From Fodinicurvata halophila (GTDB taxonomy: Bacteria > Pseudomonadota > Alphaproteobacteria > Kiloniellales > DSM-21159), in assembly GCF_042651425.1 (NCBI RefSeq), contig NZ_JBHSCW010000002.1, forward strand, positions 124,001-188,000: a stretch of 64,000 nucleotides of DNA, written 5' to 3'. A program made the translations under genes and the position numbers. Numbering within the stretch: the first letter of the stretch is position 1; every line of letters begins with the position of its first letter. This document shows positions 53,276-63,368 of the stretch, piece after piece. Below the pieces are notes generated by a model. It ran no database searches, had not been told where the DNA came from, and worked only from the letters and a program-made list of their open reading frames with translations.

Positions 53276-53855
53276 TGTCGGAAGGCCTCACGTCCGAGGT
53301 GTCGGGACGAACCTCGTCCGAAGGATCGCGCCGCAGGTGTCGCACGAACTGCAAGGCAAACTGGATAGCCATCAGGCACAGGGTGATGAACAGGACAGCC
53401 TTGACGATTGCCGGAGTCGGCGGATTCCAGGCGCTGCCCGTGGTTTCGAGCCGGAATTGCCCCGTCGGAGTCCAGAACGCCTTGTAGGCCAGTCCATAGG
53501 AGGCCCAGGCCATGAGCAGGCAGGACAGGCAACCGATCATCGAGATGCCGATGTCCAGCCACCGACGAACCCTGGGACTGACGGCATCGTAGACCACGAT
53601 CATGCGGATATGCTTGTCGATGGCAAGGCAATAGGCCCCACCGAAGGCAAAGCAGATGGCAGAGAGTGCGATTGTCGTCTCATGCACCCAGCGGGTCGGC
53701 ATGTTGAAGACATAGCGCATCACCACCTCGAAGAAGGTAAAGGCGGTGATCAGCAGAAACGCGACAGAAATAGGCCGACCCAGAAACACCAGATAGGATG
53801 ACAACGGATCCTGCGTCGGAAAGGAGTCCTGGCGGCCTTTGTCCTCGGTTTCCAT
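53268..53855 (-). CDS. TRAP transporter small membrane subunit (DctQ family)
   Basis: This 195-residue protein has four helices and the DctQ pattern, with FFEVVMRYVFNMPTRWVHET near residue 40. It has a charged N-terminus and an acidic C-terminal tail. It joins the binding protein to the large permease. It lies 87 bases downstream of the binding-protein gene and overlaps the large-permease gene. Confidence 0.87.
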   Translation of the reverse strand: METEDKGRQDSFPTQDPLSSYLVFLGRPISVAFLLITAFTFFEVVMRYVFNMPTRWVHETTIALSAICFAFGGAYCLAIDKHIRMIVVYDAVSPRVRRWLDIGISMIGCLSCLLMAWASYGLAYKAFWTPTGQFRLETTGSAWNPPTPAIVKAVLFITLCLMAIQFALQFVRHLRRDPSDEVRPDTSDVRPSDNV

Positions 53856-53942
53856 GGAACCCTCCCCAAGGGAAAAACGGGCGGGTCAAGCTATGACCCG
53901 CCCGGTAATCGGGTGAAGTTCGACTTCAGACCTGTGCAGAGC

Positions 53943-54962
53943 TTAGAGGAGGCCCTCGCTTCTCAGGTGCTCGGTCAATGTGTCAAAGACCTTCTGGGCG
54001 TTCTCCGAACGATCGGCATAGGACTGCCACTGCTCCTGCGCAATCTGGCGGAACTTCTTCTTCTCCTCTTCCGACCAGGTATGGATGGTGACGTCGTCGC
54101 GCTCGCGGAGTTCCTCAGCGACCTCCTCGTCACGCGCGCTTATGCGATCCGCCAGCTCCTGCGCATACCACTCAACTGATTCGTCCAGGATCTCGCGGTC
54201 CTCCTCGGACATCGAATCCCAAGTCTCCTTGTTGATGGAAACCTCGTTGAGAGGCAACGAGTGGAAGCCGGGCCAGATCGGGTGCTTGGCAACGTCATGC
54301 AGGCCCATGGAGTGATTGGTGGCCAGGGTCGTTGCGTCCGAGGCACTGATCACGCCTTTGTCGAGCGAGGTGAAGACCTCAGACTGTGGCAGGTTCACAG
54401 GAGAGGCACCAACCGCCTCGAAGACCGACTGCACCATGCCTTCGGGGGCACGCATTTTCACGCCCTCGAAGTCCTCCACCGAATCGATCGGAACCTTGGA
54501 CGGCACCGCTTCGGCCGGCTGGGCCGCCGGGCCGATGAAGTGCACGCCATAGGGCGCGAGGATTTCGTTGTAGAGTTCGGACCCCCCACCCTCGTTGAAG
54601 AAGGAGCGCAATTCCGCGGGGCTCGAATAGGCGCCGACCGGATTGCCGATCAAGGCGAAGGCAGCATCCTTGCCGGTGAAATAAGAACTGTCGGTGATAT
54701 GTCCGTCAAGAATGCCAGAACCCACCGCGTCGAGCGTCTCATTGTATTCAACGATGGAGCCCACTGGCACCATCTCGACAGAGATCCGGCCATCCGACAT
54801 CTCTCCAACCTTCTCGGCCCAATCCTGTTGGATCTCGAAAGTCGTGGTGCCGGAGTTGTCGCTGCTCTGGAACTGGAGATCATAGCTCTCCTGCGCCTGA
54901 GCAGAGGCCGCTGTGGCGAGCACACCTGCAAGGGCAACCGTGCTCAAAAGTCGGATCATCAT
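53943..54962 (-). CDS. TRAP transporter substrate-binding protein (DctP/TakP-like)
   Basis: This 339-residue protein has a signal peptide ending near ASAQA-QE and the DctP fold, including FEGVKMRAPEGMVQSVFEAVG with the substrate-binding arginine. The mature part is acidic with a charged helical tail. The ATG chosen has AGGGAGG eight bases upstream. The ligand is unknown; the 2-oxoacid-binding group is a possibility. The divergent acyl-CoA dehydrogenase homologue may act on a product of the imported compound. Confidence 0.87.
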   Translation of the reverse strand: MMIRLLSTVALAGVLATAASAQAQESYDLQFQSSDNSGTTTFEIQQDWAEKVGEMSDGRISVEMVPVGSIVEYNETLDAVGSGILDGHITDSSYFTGKDAAFALIGNPVGAYSSPAELRSFFNEGGGSELYNEILAPYGVHFIGPAAQPAEAVPSKVPIDSVEDFEGVKMRAPEGMVQSVFEAVGASPVNLPQSEVFTSLDKGVISASDATTLATNHSMGLHDVAKHPIWPGFHSLPLNEVSINKETWDSMSEEDREILDESVEWYAQELADRISARDEEVAEELRERDDVTIHTWSEEEKKKFRQIAQEQWQSYADRSENAQKVFDTLTEHLRSEGLL

Positions 54963-55293
54963 GCGTATTTCCTCCCTAGCGTTTCCGTAAATGGAATGCG
55001 AAGCGTTGGCCATGGCCATTCTCTGGGCTCTCTGTGGCGCAACAACCTATGTAGGTCCTGATGCTCTAGAAAAAAGCATCGGGAATCAAGAGATGTCATA
55101 ACGCTAACACACCAGATATCAGTGCGGTAGGGGAACTGAAAGGAACAACCCCTGGTGTTGCGCTCGATTGCCGAAGCGGCAGGAATGCTCGGACACCGGT
55201 CCCAGCATCAAGGACTCGAACGGTTGCAGGAACCTTGCCTTCCCCGCAGCCAGTGTCCACACTCCGCTCCTTCGAAAGGGATGGGAGGAGACC
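54963..55293. other. 331-base divergent control region
   Basis: No gene is supported between the TRAP operon and the acyl-CoA dehydrogenase homologue. It holds both promoters. Visible structure includes a 12-base palindrome TGGCCATGGCCA near 55008 and a small hairpin GATGCT/AGCATC at about 55060-55081. No known operator was recognised. Confidence 0.4.
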
Positions 55294-56541
55294 ATGTCGA
55301 ACTCGGGACAGTTTGCGCTGACCGCCGCACAGCAGACACTTTCCGAGCGCGCACGGGACCTTGCGCGCGAGGTGATCGGCCCGCGTGCCGCCGAGGTGGA
55401 CCGCAGCGAGGCCTACCCCTGGGAGAATGTGGAGGCCCTGAAGGACGCAGGCTTTTTCGGCATGACCATCCCGCGGGACTACGGCGGCCAGGGCGCCAGC
55501 TTCCTGGATGCGGCCCTGGCAATCGAGGAGATGGCTCGGGTCTGCGGCGTCACCGGCCGGATCACGGTCGAGGCCAACATGGGGGCCATCTCCGCTGTCA
55601 TGCACTATGGCAGCGAGGAGCAGAAGAAACTGGCCGCTGACCTGGTGCTGAACGGCGACAAACCAGCCATCTGCATCACCGAGCCCGAGGCCGGCTCGGC
55701 CGCCACGGAGATGACCACGCGCGCCGACAAGCGCGGCGACCGCTACATCATCAACGGCAAGAAGCACTGGATCACCGGTGGCGGCGTGTCGCGCCTGCAC
55801 CTGATCTTCGCACGAGTTTTCGACGAGCAGGGCGAGGAACAGGGAATCGGCGGTTTCCTGGCCGTGCGCGGCGAGGCCGAAGGCCTGCGCATCGGCCTGC
55901 GCGAGCCCACCATGGGCCTGCGCGGCATCCCGGAAACGGAGGTCATCTTCGAGGACCTGGAGGTGCCGGAGGCCATGGTCGTGCTGCCGCCTTCGGGCTT
56001 CAAGCGCGGCTTCGCCGACCTGATGAACGCCTATAATGCCCAGCGCGTCGGCGCGGCCACTGTTGCTCTCGGTCTGGCCCAGGGTGCCTACGAGCTGGGG
56101 CGCGACTGGCTGGGTCAACGCGAGCAGTTCGGCCGCCCCATCGCCGAATTCCAGGGCCTGCAGTGGATGCTGGCCGACATGTCGACCCAGCTGACGGCGG
56201 CCCGCCTGATGATCCACCATGCCGCAGCCAGTGCCGACCCCTTCCCCGACCAGCTGTTGGCCGCTCAGGCCAAGGTCTTCGCCTCCGAGATGGCGATCAA
56301 GGTTGCCAACGATGCGTTGCAGTTCTTCGGGGCGCGCGGCTATTCGCGCAATCTGCCGCTGGAGCGTATCTGCCGCGACGCCCGCATGTTCACCATAGGC
56401 GGTGGCACGGCGCAGATTCTGCGCACCGTGATTGCCGGCCAGGTGCTGGAGCGCAAGCTGCCCCAGAGCCGCGACGGCCATAGCAAGCTTGCGGAGAAGG
56501 CTGCTCGCGGAAAGCAGGGCGGACGACACGCCGCAGAGTGA
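55294..56541 (+). CDS. Acyl-CoA dehydrogenase-fold flavoprotein lacking the catalytic glutamate, candidate 3-sulfinopropanoyl-CoA desulfinase
   Basis: This 415-residue protein has the acyl-CoA dehydrogenase fold: CITEPEAGSAA near residue 127, KKHWITGG near 156, REQFGRPIAEFQ near 276 and the FAD-binding C-terminus. Both positions for the catalytic glutamate are changed. The C-terminal site reads TIGGGTAQI (G370 where many have E), and the alternative helix site reads NAQR with Q250. Desulfinase (AcdDPN7) has a glutamine at this second site and an active-site arginine, which could correspond to R89 here; I recall this from the literature and could not align it. A strong GGGAGGAG site precedes the ATG. 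Confidence 0.75.
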   Translation: MSNSGQFALTAAQQTLSERARDLAREVIGPRAAEVDRSEAYPWENVEALKDAGFFGMTIPRDYGGQGASFLDAALAIEEMARVCGVTGRITVEANMGAISAVMHYGSEEQKKLAADLVLNGDKPAICITEPEAGSAATEMTTRADKRGDRYIINGKKHWITGGGVSRLHLIFARVFDEQGEEQGIGGFLAVRGEAEGLRIGLREPTMGLRGIPETEVIFEDLEVPEAMVVLPPSGFKRGFADLMNAYNAQRVGAATVALGLAQGAYELGRDWLGQREQFGRPIAEFQGLQWMLADMSTQLTAARLMIHHAAASADPFPDQLLAAQAKVFASEMAIKVANDALQFFGARGYSRNLPLERICRDARMFTIGGGTAQILRTVIAGQVLERKLPQSRDGHSKLAEKAARGKQGGRHAAE

Positions 56542-56579
56542 CGGCCGCGCCGGCTCCGCACGGCAGCTTCTTCATCCGA

Positions 56580-56621
56580 ACGTCACCGGACTGTCATGGG
56601 CCTGTCATCGCTAGCTGACAG
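56580..56621 (+). promoter_or_regulatory. Pho box upstream of the Ugp-type operon
   Basis: CTGTCAT occurs at 56591 and again at 56602, an 11-base period, with a weaker third unit (ACGTCAC) at 56580. This is the tandem-repeat layout of PhoB sites (CTGTCA-N5-CTGTCA). An inverted CTGACAG follows at 56615. It predicts induction of the importer at low phosphate. Confidence 0.75.
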
Positions 56622-56834
56622 AAAGGCGGCCAGCAAACAGCCAGTCCGGTGCCTTCCCGAATGTTCCCCGAGCAACTTGCCGAAAGCCCAGGTTCCCCCG
56701 CCGGCGTCAAAGCGCGGCGTCTTGACGATGTTACAGGGCTCATGGACAATCCCGAGTTCGGGGAGACTCGTCACGTTCTGGACGTGCCCTCCCTTCAGAG
56801 CGATAAGAATAACGCCCGGGGAGACGATACTTTC

Positions 56835-57950
<1,116 letters not shown>

Positions 57951-57992
57951 GGCCGAGCACACAGACCCAAGAGTGAGGGAAGGATCAAGATC

Positions 57993-59261
57993 ATGAACAG
58001 GCAGCTTATACGTCTTCTGGGCGCCGGCGCCCTGACGGCCGGGCTTGCAGCTCCGGCAACGGCGCAGGACATCGAACTGACCATGTACTATCCCATCGCC
58101 GTGGGCGGCCCGCTCACCGAGGTGGTGGATGGAATGGTCGCGGGCTTCGAGGAGCAGAACCCGAACATCTCCGTCAATGCCATCTATGCCGGCAACTATG
58201 ACGACACGCGCGTACGCGCCATCTCGGCGCTGGAGTCCGGTGAACCGGCCCAGCTGTCCGTGATGTTCTCCATCGACGTCTATGAACTGCTCGAACAGGA
58301 CCTGATCGTCCCCTTCGACGACCTGGTCGAGACCGAGGAAGAGAAGGAGTGGCTCGACAGCTTCTACCCGGCGTTGATGGCCAACGGCACCGTCGACGGC
58401 AAGACCTGGGGCGTGCCCTTCCAGCGCTCGACCATCGTACTCTACTACAACAAGGACATGTTCGAGGAAGCGGGCCTGGACCCCGAGGATCCCCCCGAGA
58501 CCTGGGACGAGATGGTCGAGGCCGGCAAGGCCCTGCGCGGCGAGGACCGCTGGGGTGTCATGGTGCCGTCGACCGGATATCCCTACTGGATGTTCCAGGC
58601 CTTCGCCATCCAGAACGGCATCGAGCTGATGAACGAGAATGGCACCGAGACCTACTTCGATGCCCCCGAGGCCGTGGAAGCGCTCAGCTTCTGGCGCGAC
58701 CTGTCCAGCGAGCATGACATCATGCCCGGCGGCACCATTGAATGGGGCACCCTGCGCCAGGCCTTCCTGGAAGGGCAGACCGGCATGATGTGGCACACCA
58801 CGGGCAACCTGACCGCCGTGCGCAACGAGGCCGATTTCGACTTCGGCGTGGCCATGCTGCCGGCCAAGGAGCGACAGGGCTCGCCCACCGGCGGCGGCAA
58901 CTTCTACATCTTCAAGGATGCCAGCGAGGAAGAGCAGCGGGCGTCCATGGAGCTGATCAAGTACATGACGGCACCGGAACGCGCCGCCGAATGGTCCATC
59001 GAAACCGGCTATGTCGGAATCTCGCCGGCTGCCTACGAGACCGAAGCCCTGCAGGAGTATGTCGACGACTTCCCGCAGGCCCTGGTCGCCCGCGACCAGC
59101 TCGAGGTCGCCGTGGCCGAGTTGTCCACCTATGAAACCGGCCGTGTCCGCGAAGGCCTCAACAATGCGGTGCAATCGGTCCTGACCGGCAGCGCCGAGCC
59201 AGAGGAAGCCTTGTCCCAGGCCCAATCCAGGGCCGAGCGCCTGCTGCGCGCCTATCGCTAA
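57993..59261 (+). CDS. ugpB: ABC transporter substrate-binding protein, UgpB-like
   Basis: This 422-residue periplasmic protein has a signal peptide ending near ATAQ-D. The opening YYPIAVGGPLTEVVDGMVAGFEEQNP resembles UgpB, whose ligand is sn-glycerol-3-phosphate. TWGVPFQRSTIVLYYNKDMF near residue 135 is a typical binding-site block of this binding-protein class. The mature protein is strongly acidic. It is the second gene behind the Pho box and is separated from the permeases by a terminator-like hairpin. Confidence 0.8.
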   Translation: MNRQLIRLLGAGALTAGLAAPATAQDIELTMYYPIAVGGPLTEVVDGMVAGFEEQNPNISVNAIYAGNYDDTRVRAISALESGEPAQLSVMFSIDVYELLEQDLIVPFDDLVETEEEKEWLDSFYPALMANGTVDGKTWGVPFQRSTIVLYYNKDMFEEAGLDPEDPPETWDEMVEAGKALRGEDRWGVMVPSTGYPYWMFQAFAIQNGIELMNENGTETYFDAPEAVEALSFWRDLSSEHDIMPGGTIEWGTLRQAFLEGQTGMMWHTTGNLTAVRNEADFDFGVAMLPAKERQGSPTGGGNFYIFKDASEEEQRASMELIKYMTAPERAAEWSIETGYVGISPAAYETEALQEYVDDFPQALVARDQLEVAVAELSTYETGRVREGLNNAVQSVLTGSAEPEEALSQAQSRAERLLRAYR

Positions 59262-59276
59262 GGCACTTGCCTGACT

Positions 59277-59311
59277 CCGGCGGCTTCCCGTAAGGGGAGC
59301 CGCCGGTTTTT
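59277..59311 (+). terminator. Internal terminator between ugpB and ugpA
   Basis: A 13-base-pair stem, CCGGCGGCTTCCC with GGGGAGCCGCCGG, closes a GTAA loop and is followed by TTTTTCC. This is a canonical intrinsic terminator. Lying inside the operon, it probably lets only part of transcription continue into the permease genes. Confidence 0.8.
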
Positions 59312-59334
59312 CCTTTTCCGCGACGGGGAGCTGC

Positions 59335-60228
59335 ATGGCTACGAGCGACAGTCACGAACGCCGCCGCATGGCGCTGTACGGCTGGATGCTGTTGGCGCCC
59401 GCGCTGATCATGCTGACCACCTTCGCCTTCCTGCCGACGGTCAGTGCGCTCTGGCGCAGCTTCTTCTCGCGCGAAACCAGCCGCAATCCCTCGGAGTTCA
59501 TCGGGCTCGACAACTACGAATACCTCTTCCAGGACCCGATCTTCTGGCAGGTGGCCACCAACAACCTGATCTACGCCGGCGTCACCATTCCGGTGTCGAT
59601 CGTGATCGCGCTGGGCATGGCACTCTGGGCCAACTCGCACATCAGGGGCCGCACGTTCCTGCGCATCGCCTATTTCACGCCCACCATGCTGCCGATGATC
59701 GCCGCCGCCAATCTCTGGCTGTTCTTCTATACCCCGGACATCGGCCTGATCGACAGCATCACCGCGCTTTTCGGTGCCGAGCCCGTCAACTGGCTGGGCC
59801 AGCCGGAAACGGCGCTGTGGGCGGTCATCGTGGTGACCATCTGGAAAGAGGCCGGCTTCTACATGATCTTCTACCTGGCCGCGCTGCAGACCATTTCCCC
59901 GGACCTGCGCGAGGCCGCCATCATCGAGGGCGCCAGCCGCTGGACCTACCTGCGCCGCATCGTGCTGCCCCTGCTGATGCCGACCACGCTCTTCGTCATG
60001 ATCAATGCCATGATCAACTCGGTGAAGCTGATCGACCACCTCTTCATCCTGACGAAGGGCGGCCCCAACAACGCCTCGAAGCTGCTGCTCTACTGGATCT
60101 GGGAGACGGCCTTCTCCTATTTCGACCGGCCCCTGGCGGCGGCGCTGACCGTCCTGGTCCTGGCCGTACTCGGCCTGGTGGCCATCCTGCAGTTCCGCGG
60201 GCTTGAAGGAAGGATCCACTACCGATGA
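59335..60228 (+). CDS. ugpA: Ugp-type ABC transporter permease UgpA
   Basis: This 297-residue permease has six helices and the EAA loop DLREAAIIEGASRWTYLRRIVLP-like segment near residue 202, which contacts the ATPase. The N-terminus is cytoplasmic. It forms the channel with UgpE and overlaps that gene by four bases. Confidence 0.86.
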   Translation: MATSDSHERRRMALYGWMLLAPALIMLTTFAFLPTVSALWRSFFSRETSRNPSEFIGLDNYEYLFQDPIFWQVATNNLIYAGVTIPVSIVIALGMALWANSHIRGRTFLRIAYFTPTMLPMIAAANLWLFFYTPDIGLIDSITALFGAEPVNWLGQPETALWAVIVVTIWKEAGFYMIFYLAALQTISPDLREAAIIEGASRWTYLRRIVLPLLMPTTLFVMINAMINSVKLIDHLFILTKGGPNNASKLLLYWIWETAFSYFDRPLAAALTVLVLAVLGLVAILQFRGLEGRIHYR

Positions 60229-61079
60229 GCCTGGCCGGCGCAAGCGAGACCCGCCGCGGACTGTCCGGTTTCTTCGCCGAAGACGGCGGACTGGAATCCA
60301 TCGCCGCCTGGCTGCTGGCCATCGTCTGGATCTCGCCCCTGGTCTTCGCCGCCTGGGCCTCGTTCCATACCGCCAGCGACGCGCTCAGTTTCAACCTGGC
60401 CGCACCGCTGACCCTGGTGAACTATATCGAGGCCTGGTTCGACGCGCCCTGGATTCGCTACTTCTTCAACACCATGGCGCTGGTGACCCTGATCCTGCTG
60501 GGGCAGTTCTTCTTCTGCACGCTTGCCGGCTATGCCTTTGCGCGTTTCGAATTCCGCGGACGCGAGGTGCTCTTCATCCTGGTGCTGATGCAGCTCTTCA
60601 TCCTGCCGGAAGTCCTGATCGTCGAGAACTACACCATCATCACCAACCTGGGCCTGTTCGACAGCATCCTCGGCATCGGCGTGCCCTACATGGCCAGCGC
60701 CTTCGGCATCTTCCTGTTGCGCCAGGCCTTCAAGCAGGTGCCCAAGGAGTTGGAGGAAGCCGCCCGCATCGAGGGCTGCGGCTGGATGGGCATCCTCTGG
60801 CGCGTCTACATGCCGGCCGCCCGGCCCACCTATCTCGCCTATGCCATGGTCTCCATCGCCACCCACTGGAACAACTTCCTCTGGCCGCTGGTGGTGACCA
60901 ACACCGAACAGACCCGCCCGCTGACCGTCGGCCTGTCGCTCTTCGCGGCCCCCGAAAGCGGCGTCAGCATCGTGGTGATCTCGGCCGCCACGATCATGTC
61001 CATCGCCCCCCTGCTGATCGCCTTCCTGCTGTTCCAGCGCCAGTTCATGCAGGCCTTCCTGCGTGCCGGCATCCGCTGA
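60225..61079 (+). CDS. ugpE: Ugp-type ABC transporter permease UgpE
   Basis: This 284-residue permease has six helices and the EAA loop VPKELEEAARIEGCGWMGIL near residue 173. ATHWNNFLWPLVV near the C-terminal helices is typical of the carbohydrate/glycerol-phosphate permease branch. It completes the importer in the order ugpC-B-A-E. It is followed by a toxin-antitoxin pair. Confidence 0.87.
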   Translation: MSLAGASETRRGLSGFFAEDGGLESIAAWLLAIVWISPLVFAAWASFHTASDALSFNLAAPLTLVNYIEAWFDAPWIRYFFNTMALVTLILLGQFFFCTLAGYAFARFEFRGREVLFILVLMQLFILPEVLIVENYTIITNLGLFDSILGIGVPYMASAFGIFLLRQAFKQVPKELEEAARIEGCGWMGILWRVYMPAARPTYLAYAMVSIATHWNNFLWPLVVTNTEQTRPLTVGLSLFAAPESGVSIVVISAATIMSIAPLLIAFLLFQRQFMQAFLRAGIR

Positions 61080-61124
61080 GGCGGTTGAATTTCCTGCTCA
61101 GGGCACGCGTCGGGACTGGACAAA

Positions 61125-61163
61125 CTGAACAAATTGACCATATTATGTGTGGTCAGTGTTCAG
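61125..61163 (+). promoter_or_regulatory. Nested inverted repeat, likely antitoxin operator
   Basis: CTGAAC and TGACCA on the left are mirrored by TGGTCA and GTTCAG on the right (61125-61130, 61135-61140, 61150-61155, 61158-61163). The dyad lies just before the antitoxin gene, which is where toxin-antitoxin complexes normally repress their own promoter. Confidence 0.65.
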
Positions 61164-61187
61164 CATCCAGACAGGAGCCCTTCACAT

Positions 61188-61754
61188 ATGTCGATCAGCC
61201 ATAGCGAGCAAGAACGCGGCAGTGCGTTTCATGTGGAAGGACTGCAGGGACTTTCCAGCACCGCCACCCGCTTTTTGAAACAACACCCACTGGAAGCGCG
61301 CCTGGCCGTCACCGCAGCCCTGGAAGCCGCTGCTGTCCAGTACAAAAGCCGTCTTCCGCAGTCGGAAACCAGACAGGTGCCGAAAAGCCTGAGACCCTTT
61401 ATCGATGCGGGTGACCAGGAAAAGGGAATACTCAATACTTCGCAGGCTGCAAAGCGTCTCCGAATTTCACGCACCACCGTCTATGCCTGGGTGGACAAGG
61501 GCGTACTGCTCGGCTGGCGCTCCACAAAACGCGGCTTGCGCATCCCGGAAGAACAGATCCTGGGACCAGGCAAGCTCGTCCCCGGCCTCGCGCAGGTCCT
61601 GCAGCTGTTCGACGATCCGGAACTGGCCTGGGCCTTTCTCGACCAGGAGCACCCCTTCGCCAAAACAACAGCCCGTCCACTCGACGTGTTGAAGGCCGGA
61701 GCCGTTGACGAAGTCATTGCCGCAGCCGAAAGCTTCGGCCACGCCCCCACCTGA
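61188..61754 (+). CDS. Antitoxin with HTH and DUF2384-type toxin-binding domain
   Basis: This 188-residue protein has a helix-turn-helix ILNTSQAAKRLRISRTTVYAWVDKG near residue 84, of the MerR/excisionase-like kind, followed by the MbcA/ParS/Xre toxin-binding region (VPGLAQVLQLFDDPELAWAF-like block and PLDVLKAG). The N-terminus is unusual for the family. It is immediately followed by, and overlaps (TGATG), a RES-domain gene, which identifies it as the antitoxin. The ATG chosen lies 11 bases behind AGGAG. Confidence 0.85.
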   Translation: MSISHSEQERGSAFHVEGLQGLSSTATRFLKQHPLEARLAVTAALEAAAVQYKSRLPQSETRQVPKSLRPFIDAGDQEKGILNTSQAAKRLRISRTTVYAWVDKGVLLGWRSTKRGLRIPEEQILGPGKLVPGLAQVLQLFDDPELAWAFLDQEHPFAKTTARPLDVLKAGAVDEVIAAAESFGHAPT

Positions 61755-62347
61755 TGGCCGCTCCCTATCCTGCTGACCGTCTTGCCGCGGTCCTTTGCGA
61801 AGCGGCTTTGCCTCCCACCTACCGGATCTTTCCTGAACGCTTCCTGCAAACGCCACTCGGCACGGCGCCAGGAGACTCTCGTTTTTGCGCCCAAGCGGAC
61901 GGTTTCTCTCTGCTCTACAGCACATCCGATTTGGCCACGGGTTTTGTGGAGGTCATCGTGAGGGACCGTTTCACGGCACAAGCCCCCCGTGAAATCAGAC
62001 TCAAGGAAGTCACCCAACGCGCCTGGGCGCAAATCAGTACCCTTCCCGGAACGCAGCTGAATTTACTGGACCTGCGACAGGAAGGTTGCGTGAAAATGGG
62101 TATCCCCACGGATGCAGTGAAGGCACGCAACCATGCGGCCGGTCGGGCATTGGGCCGGACCTTGTACAAGCATCATGGCCAGGTTGACGGTATTCTCTTT
62201 TCTTCACGCCTAACAGGAGAGGATGTCTATGCGATCTTCGACCGCGCCCTGGACAAGCTATCCGTCATGGATACGGGATGGCTCGCGGAACACCCCGAGT
62301 TGCCCGCAATTCTATCCCGTTTTGACATGCGGCTGAAGACTGGCTGA
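61754..62347 (+). CDS. RES-domain toxin
   Basis: This 197-residue protein has the RES-family core: TYRIFPERF near residue 22 with arginine, DGFSLLYSTSDLATGFVEVI near 50-70 with the tyrosine and glutamate of the fold. RES toxins break down NAD+ and stop growth until the antitoxin binds. It is translationally coupled to the antitoxin gene. The pair sits alone, with no prophage or mobile element seen around it. Confidence 0.85.
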   Translation: MAAPYPADRLAAVLCEAALPPTYRIFPERFLQTPLGTAPGDSRFCAQADGFSLLYSTSDLATGFVEVIVRDRFTAQAPREIRLKEVTQRAWAQISTLPGTQLNLLDLRQEGCVKMGIPTDAVKARNHAAGRALGRTLYKHHGQVDGILFSSRLTGEDVYAIFDRALDKLSVMDTGWLAEHPELPAILSRFDMRLKTG

Positions 62348-62524
62348 ACCTGCTCCCCAGTTCACTCGATAAAGGAAACTGCACTGCCTCATTTAAACCT
62401 CTTGATGGAAAAGGGGATTGGAATACCCTTGTACAGGGCATGCCTGCCGCCGGGACATTCGTGACCGGCCGGAGAATCACCGCCCGCGCGAAGATCGCCC
62501 TGCGGGCCGGGAGGGAGAAGTTCA

Positions 62525-63331
62525 ATGGATGCACTCGCCGCCGAATACGGCCCCTGGGCCGCACTTGCACTCAATGTCGTGAAGGCCCTGGTCTTCCTGG
62601 TCATCGGCTTCCTGATCGCCGGGCTGGCGGCACGCCTGGTCAAGACCAGCCCGAAGCGCAGCAAGCGCATCGACCCCATGCTGGCCAGCTTCCTGGCCGC
62701 AATCGTCTATTACCTGATCCTGGTCGTGGTCGTGATCGCGGTCCTGCAGGTCTTCGGCTTCCAGGCCACCAGCCTCGTCGCCGTCCTCGGTGCCGCCACC
62801 CTGGCCATTGGCCTGGCCCTGCAGGGCAGTCTTGCAAACTTCGCCGCCGGCGTGATGCTGATCCTGTTCCGGCCCTTCAAGATCGGGGATTTCGTGGACC
62901 TCTCGGGCCACCTGGGCACGGCCACCGACCTGAACCTCTTCATGACCGAGCTGACCACCGTGGACAACGTGAAGATCGTGGTGCCCAACGGCCAGGTGTG
63001 GAACTCGGCGATTACCAACTATTCGGCCTATCCCACCCGGCGCTGCGACATCACCTTCGAGATCGACTATGGCTCGGATGTCGACAAGGCGATGGAGATC
63101 ATCCTCGACCACGCCAGGAAGGACAGCCGCTTCCTGGACGAGCCGGAACCCATGGTGCGCGTTCTAGGACTGGGAGAATCGGCTGTCGAGCTGACCTTCC
63201 GCGGCTGGACCAACGCCGAGGACCTGTGGGAGGCGCGCTGGGCCATGCTGAAGCAGGTCAAGCAGGAGTTCGACCAGGCCGGCATCTCCATCCCCTTCCC
63301 GCACCGGGTCATGGTCGAGAAGAAGGCCTGA
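62525..63331 (+). CDS. Small MscS-family mechanosensitive channel
   Basis: This 268-residue protein has three helices (about 15-37, 55-80, 85-110) and the pore helix LGAATLAIGLALQGSLANFAAG with the regular Ala/Gly pattern of TM3 in MscS. The beta-domain follows with RPFKIGDFVDL and VPNGQVWNSAITNYS. It opens under membrane tension to release solutes after osmotic downshock. It starts 177 bases after the toxin gene and precedes the AMP-ligase gene. Confidence 0.93.
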   Translation: MDALAAEYGPWAALALNVVKALVFLVIGFLIAGLAARLVKTSPKRSKRIDPMLASFLAAIVYYLILVVVVIAVLQVFGFQATSLVAVLGAATLAIGLALQGSLANFAAGVMLILFRPFKIGDFVDLSGHLGTATDLNLFMTELTTVDNVKIVVPNGQVWNSAITNYSAYPTRRCDITFEIDYGSDVDKAMEIILDHARKDSRFLDEPEPMVRVLGLGESAVELTFRGWTNAEDLWEARWAMLKQVKQEFDQAGISIPFPHRVMVEKKA

Positions 63332-63368
63332 GCCCGGCTCTCTGCTGCCCGGTACTGGAGGCGGATGG

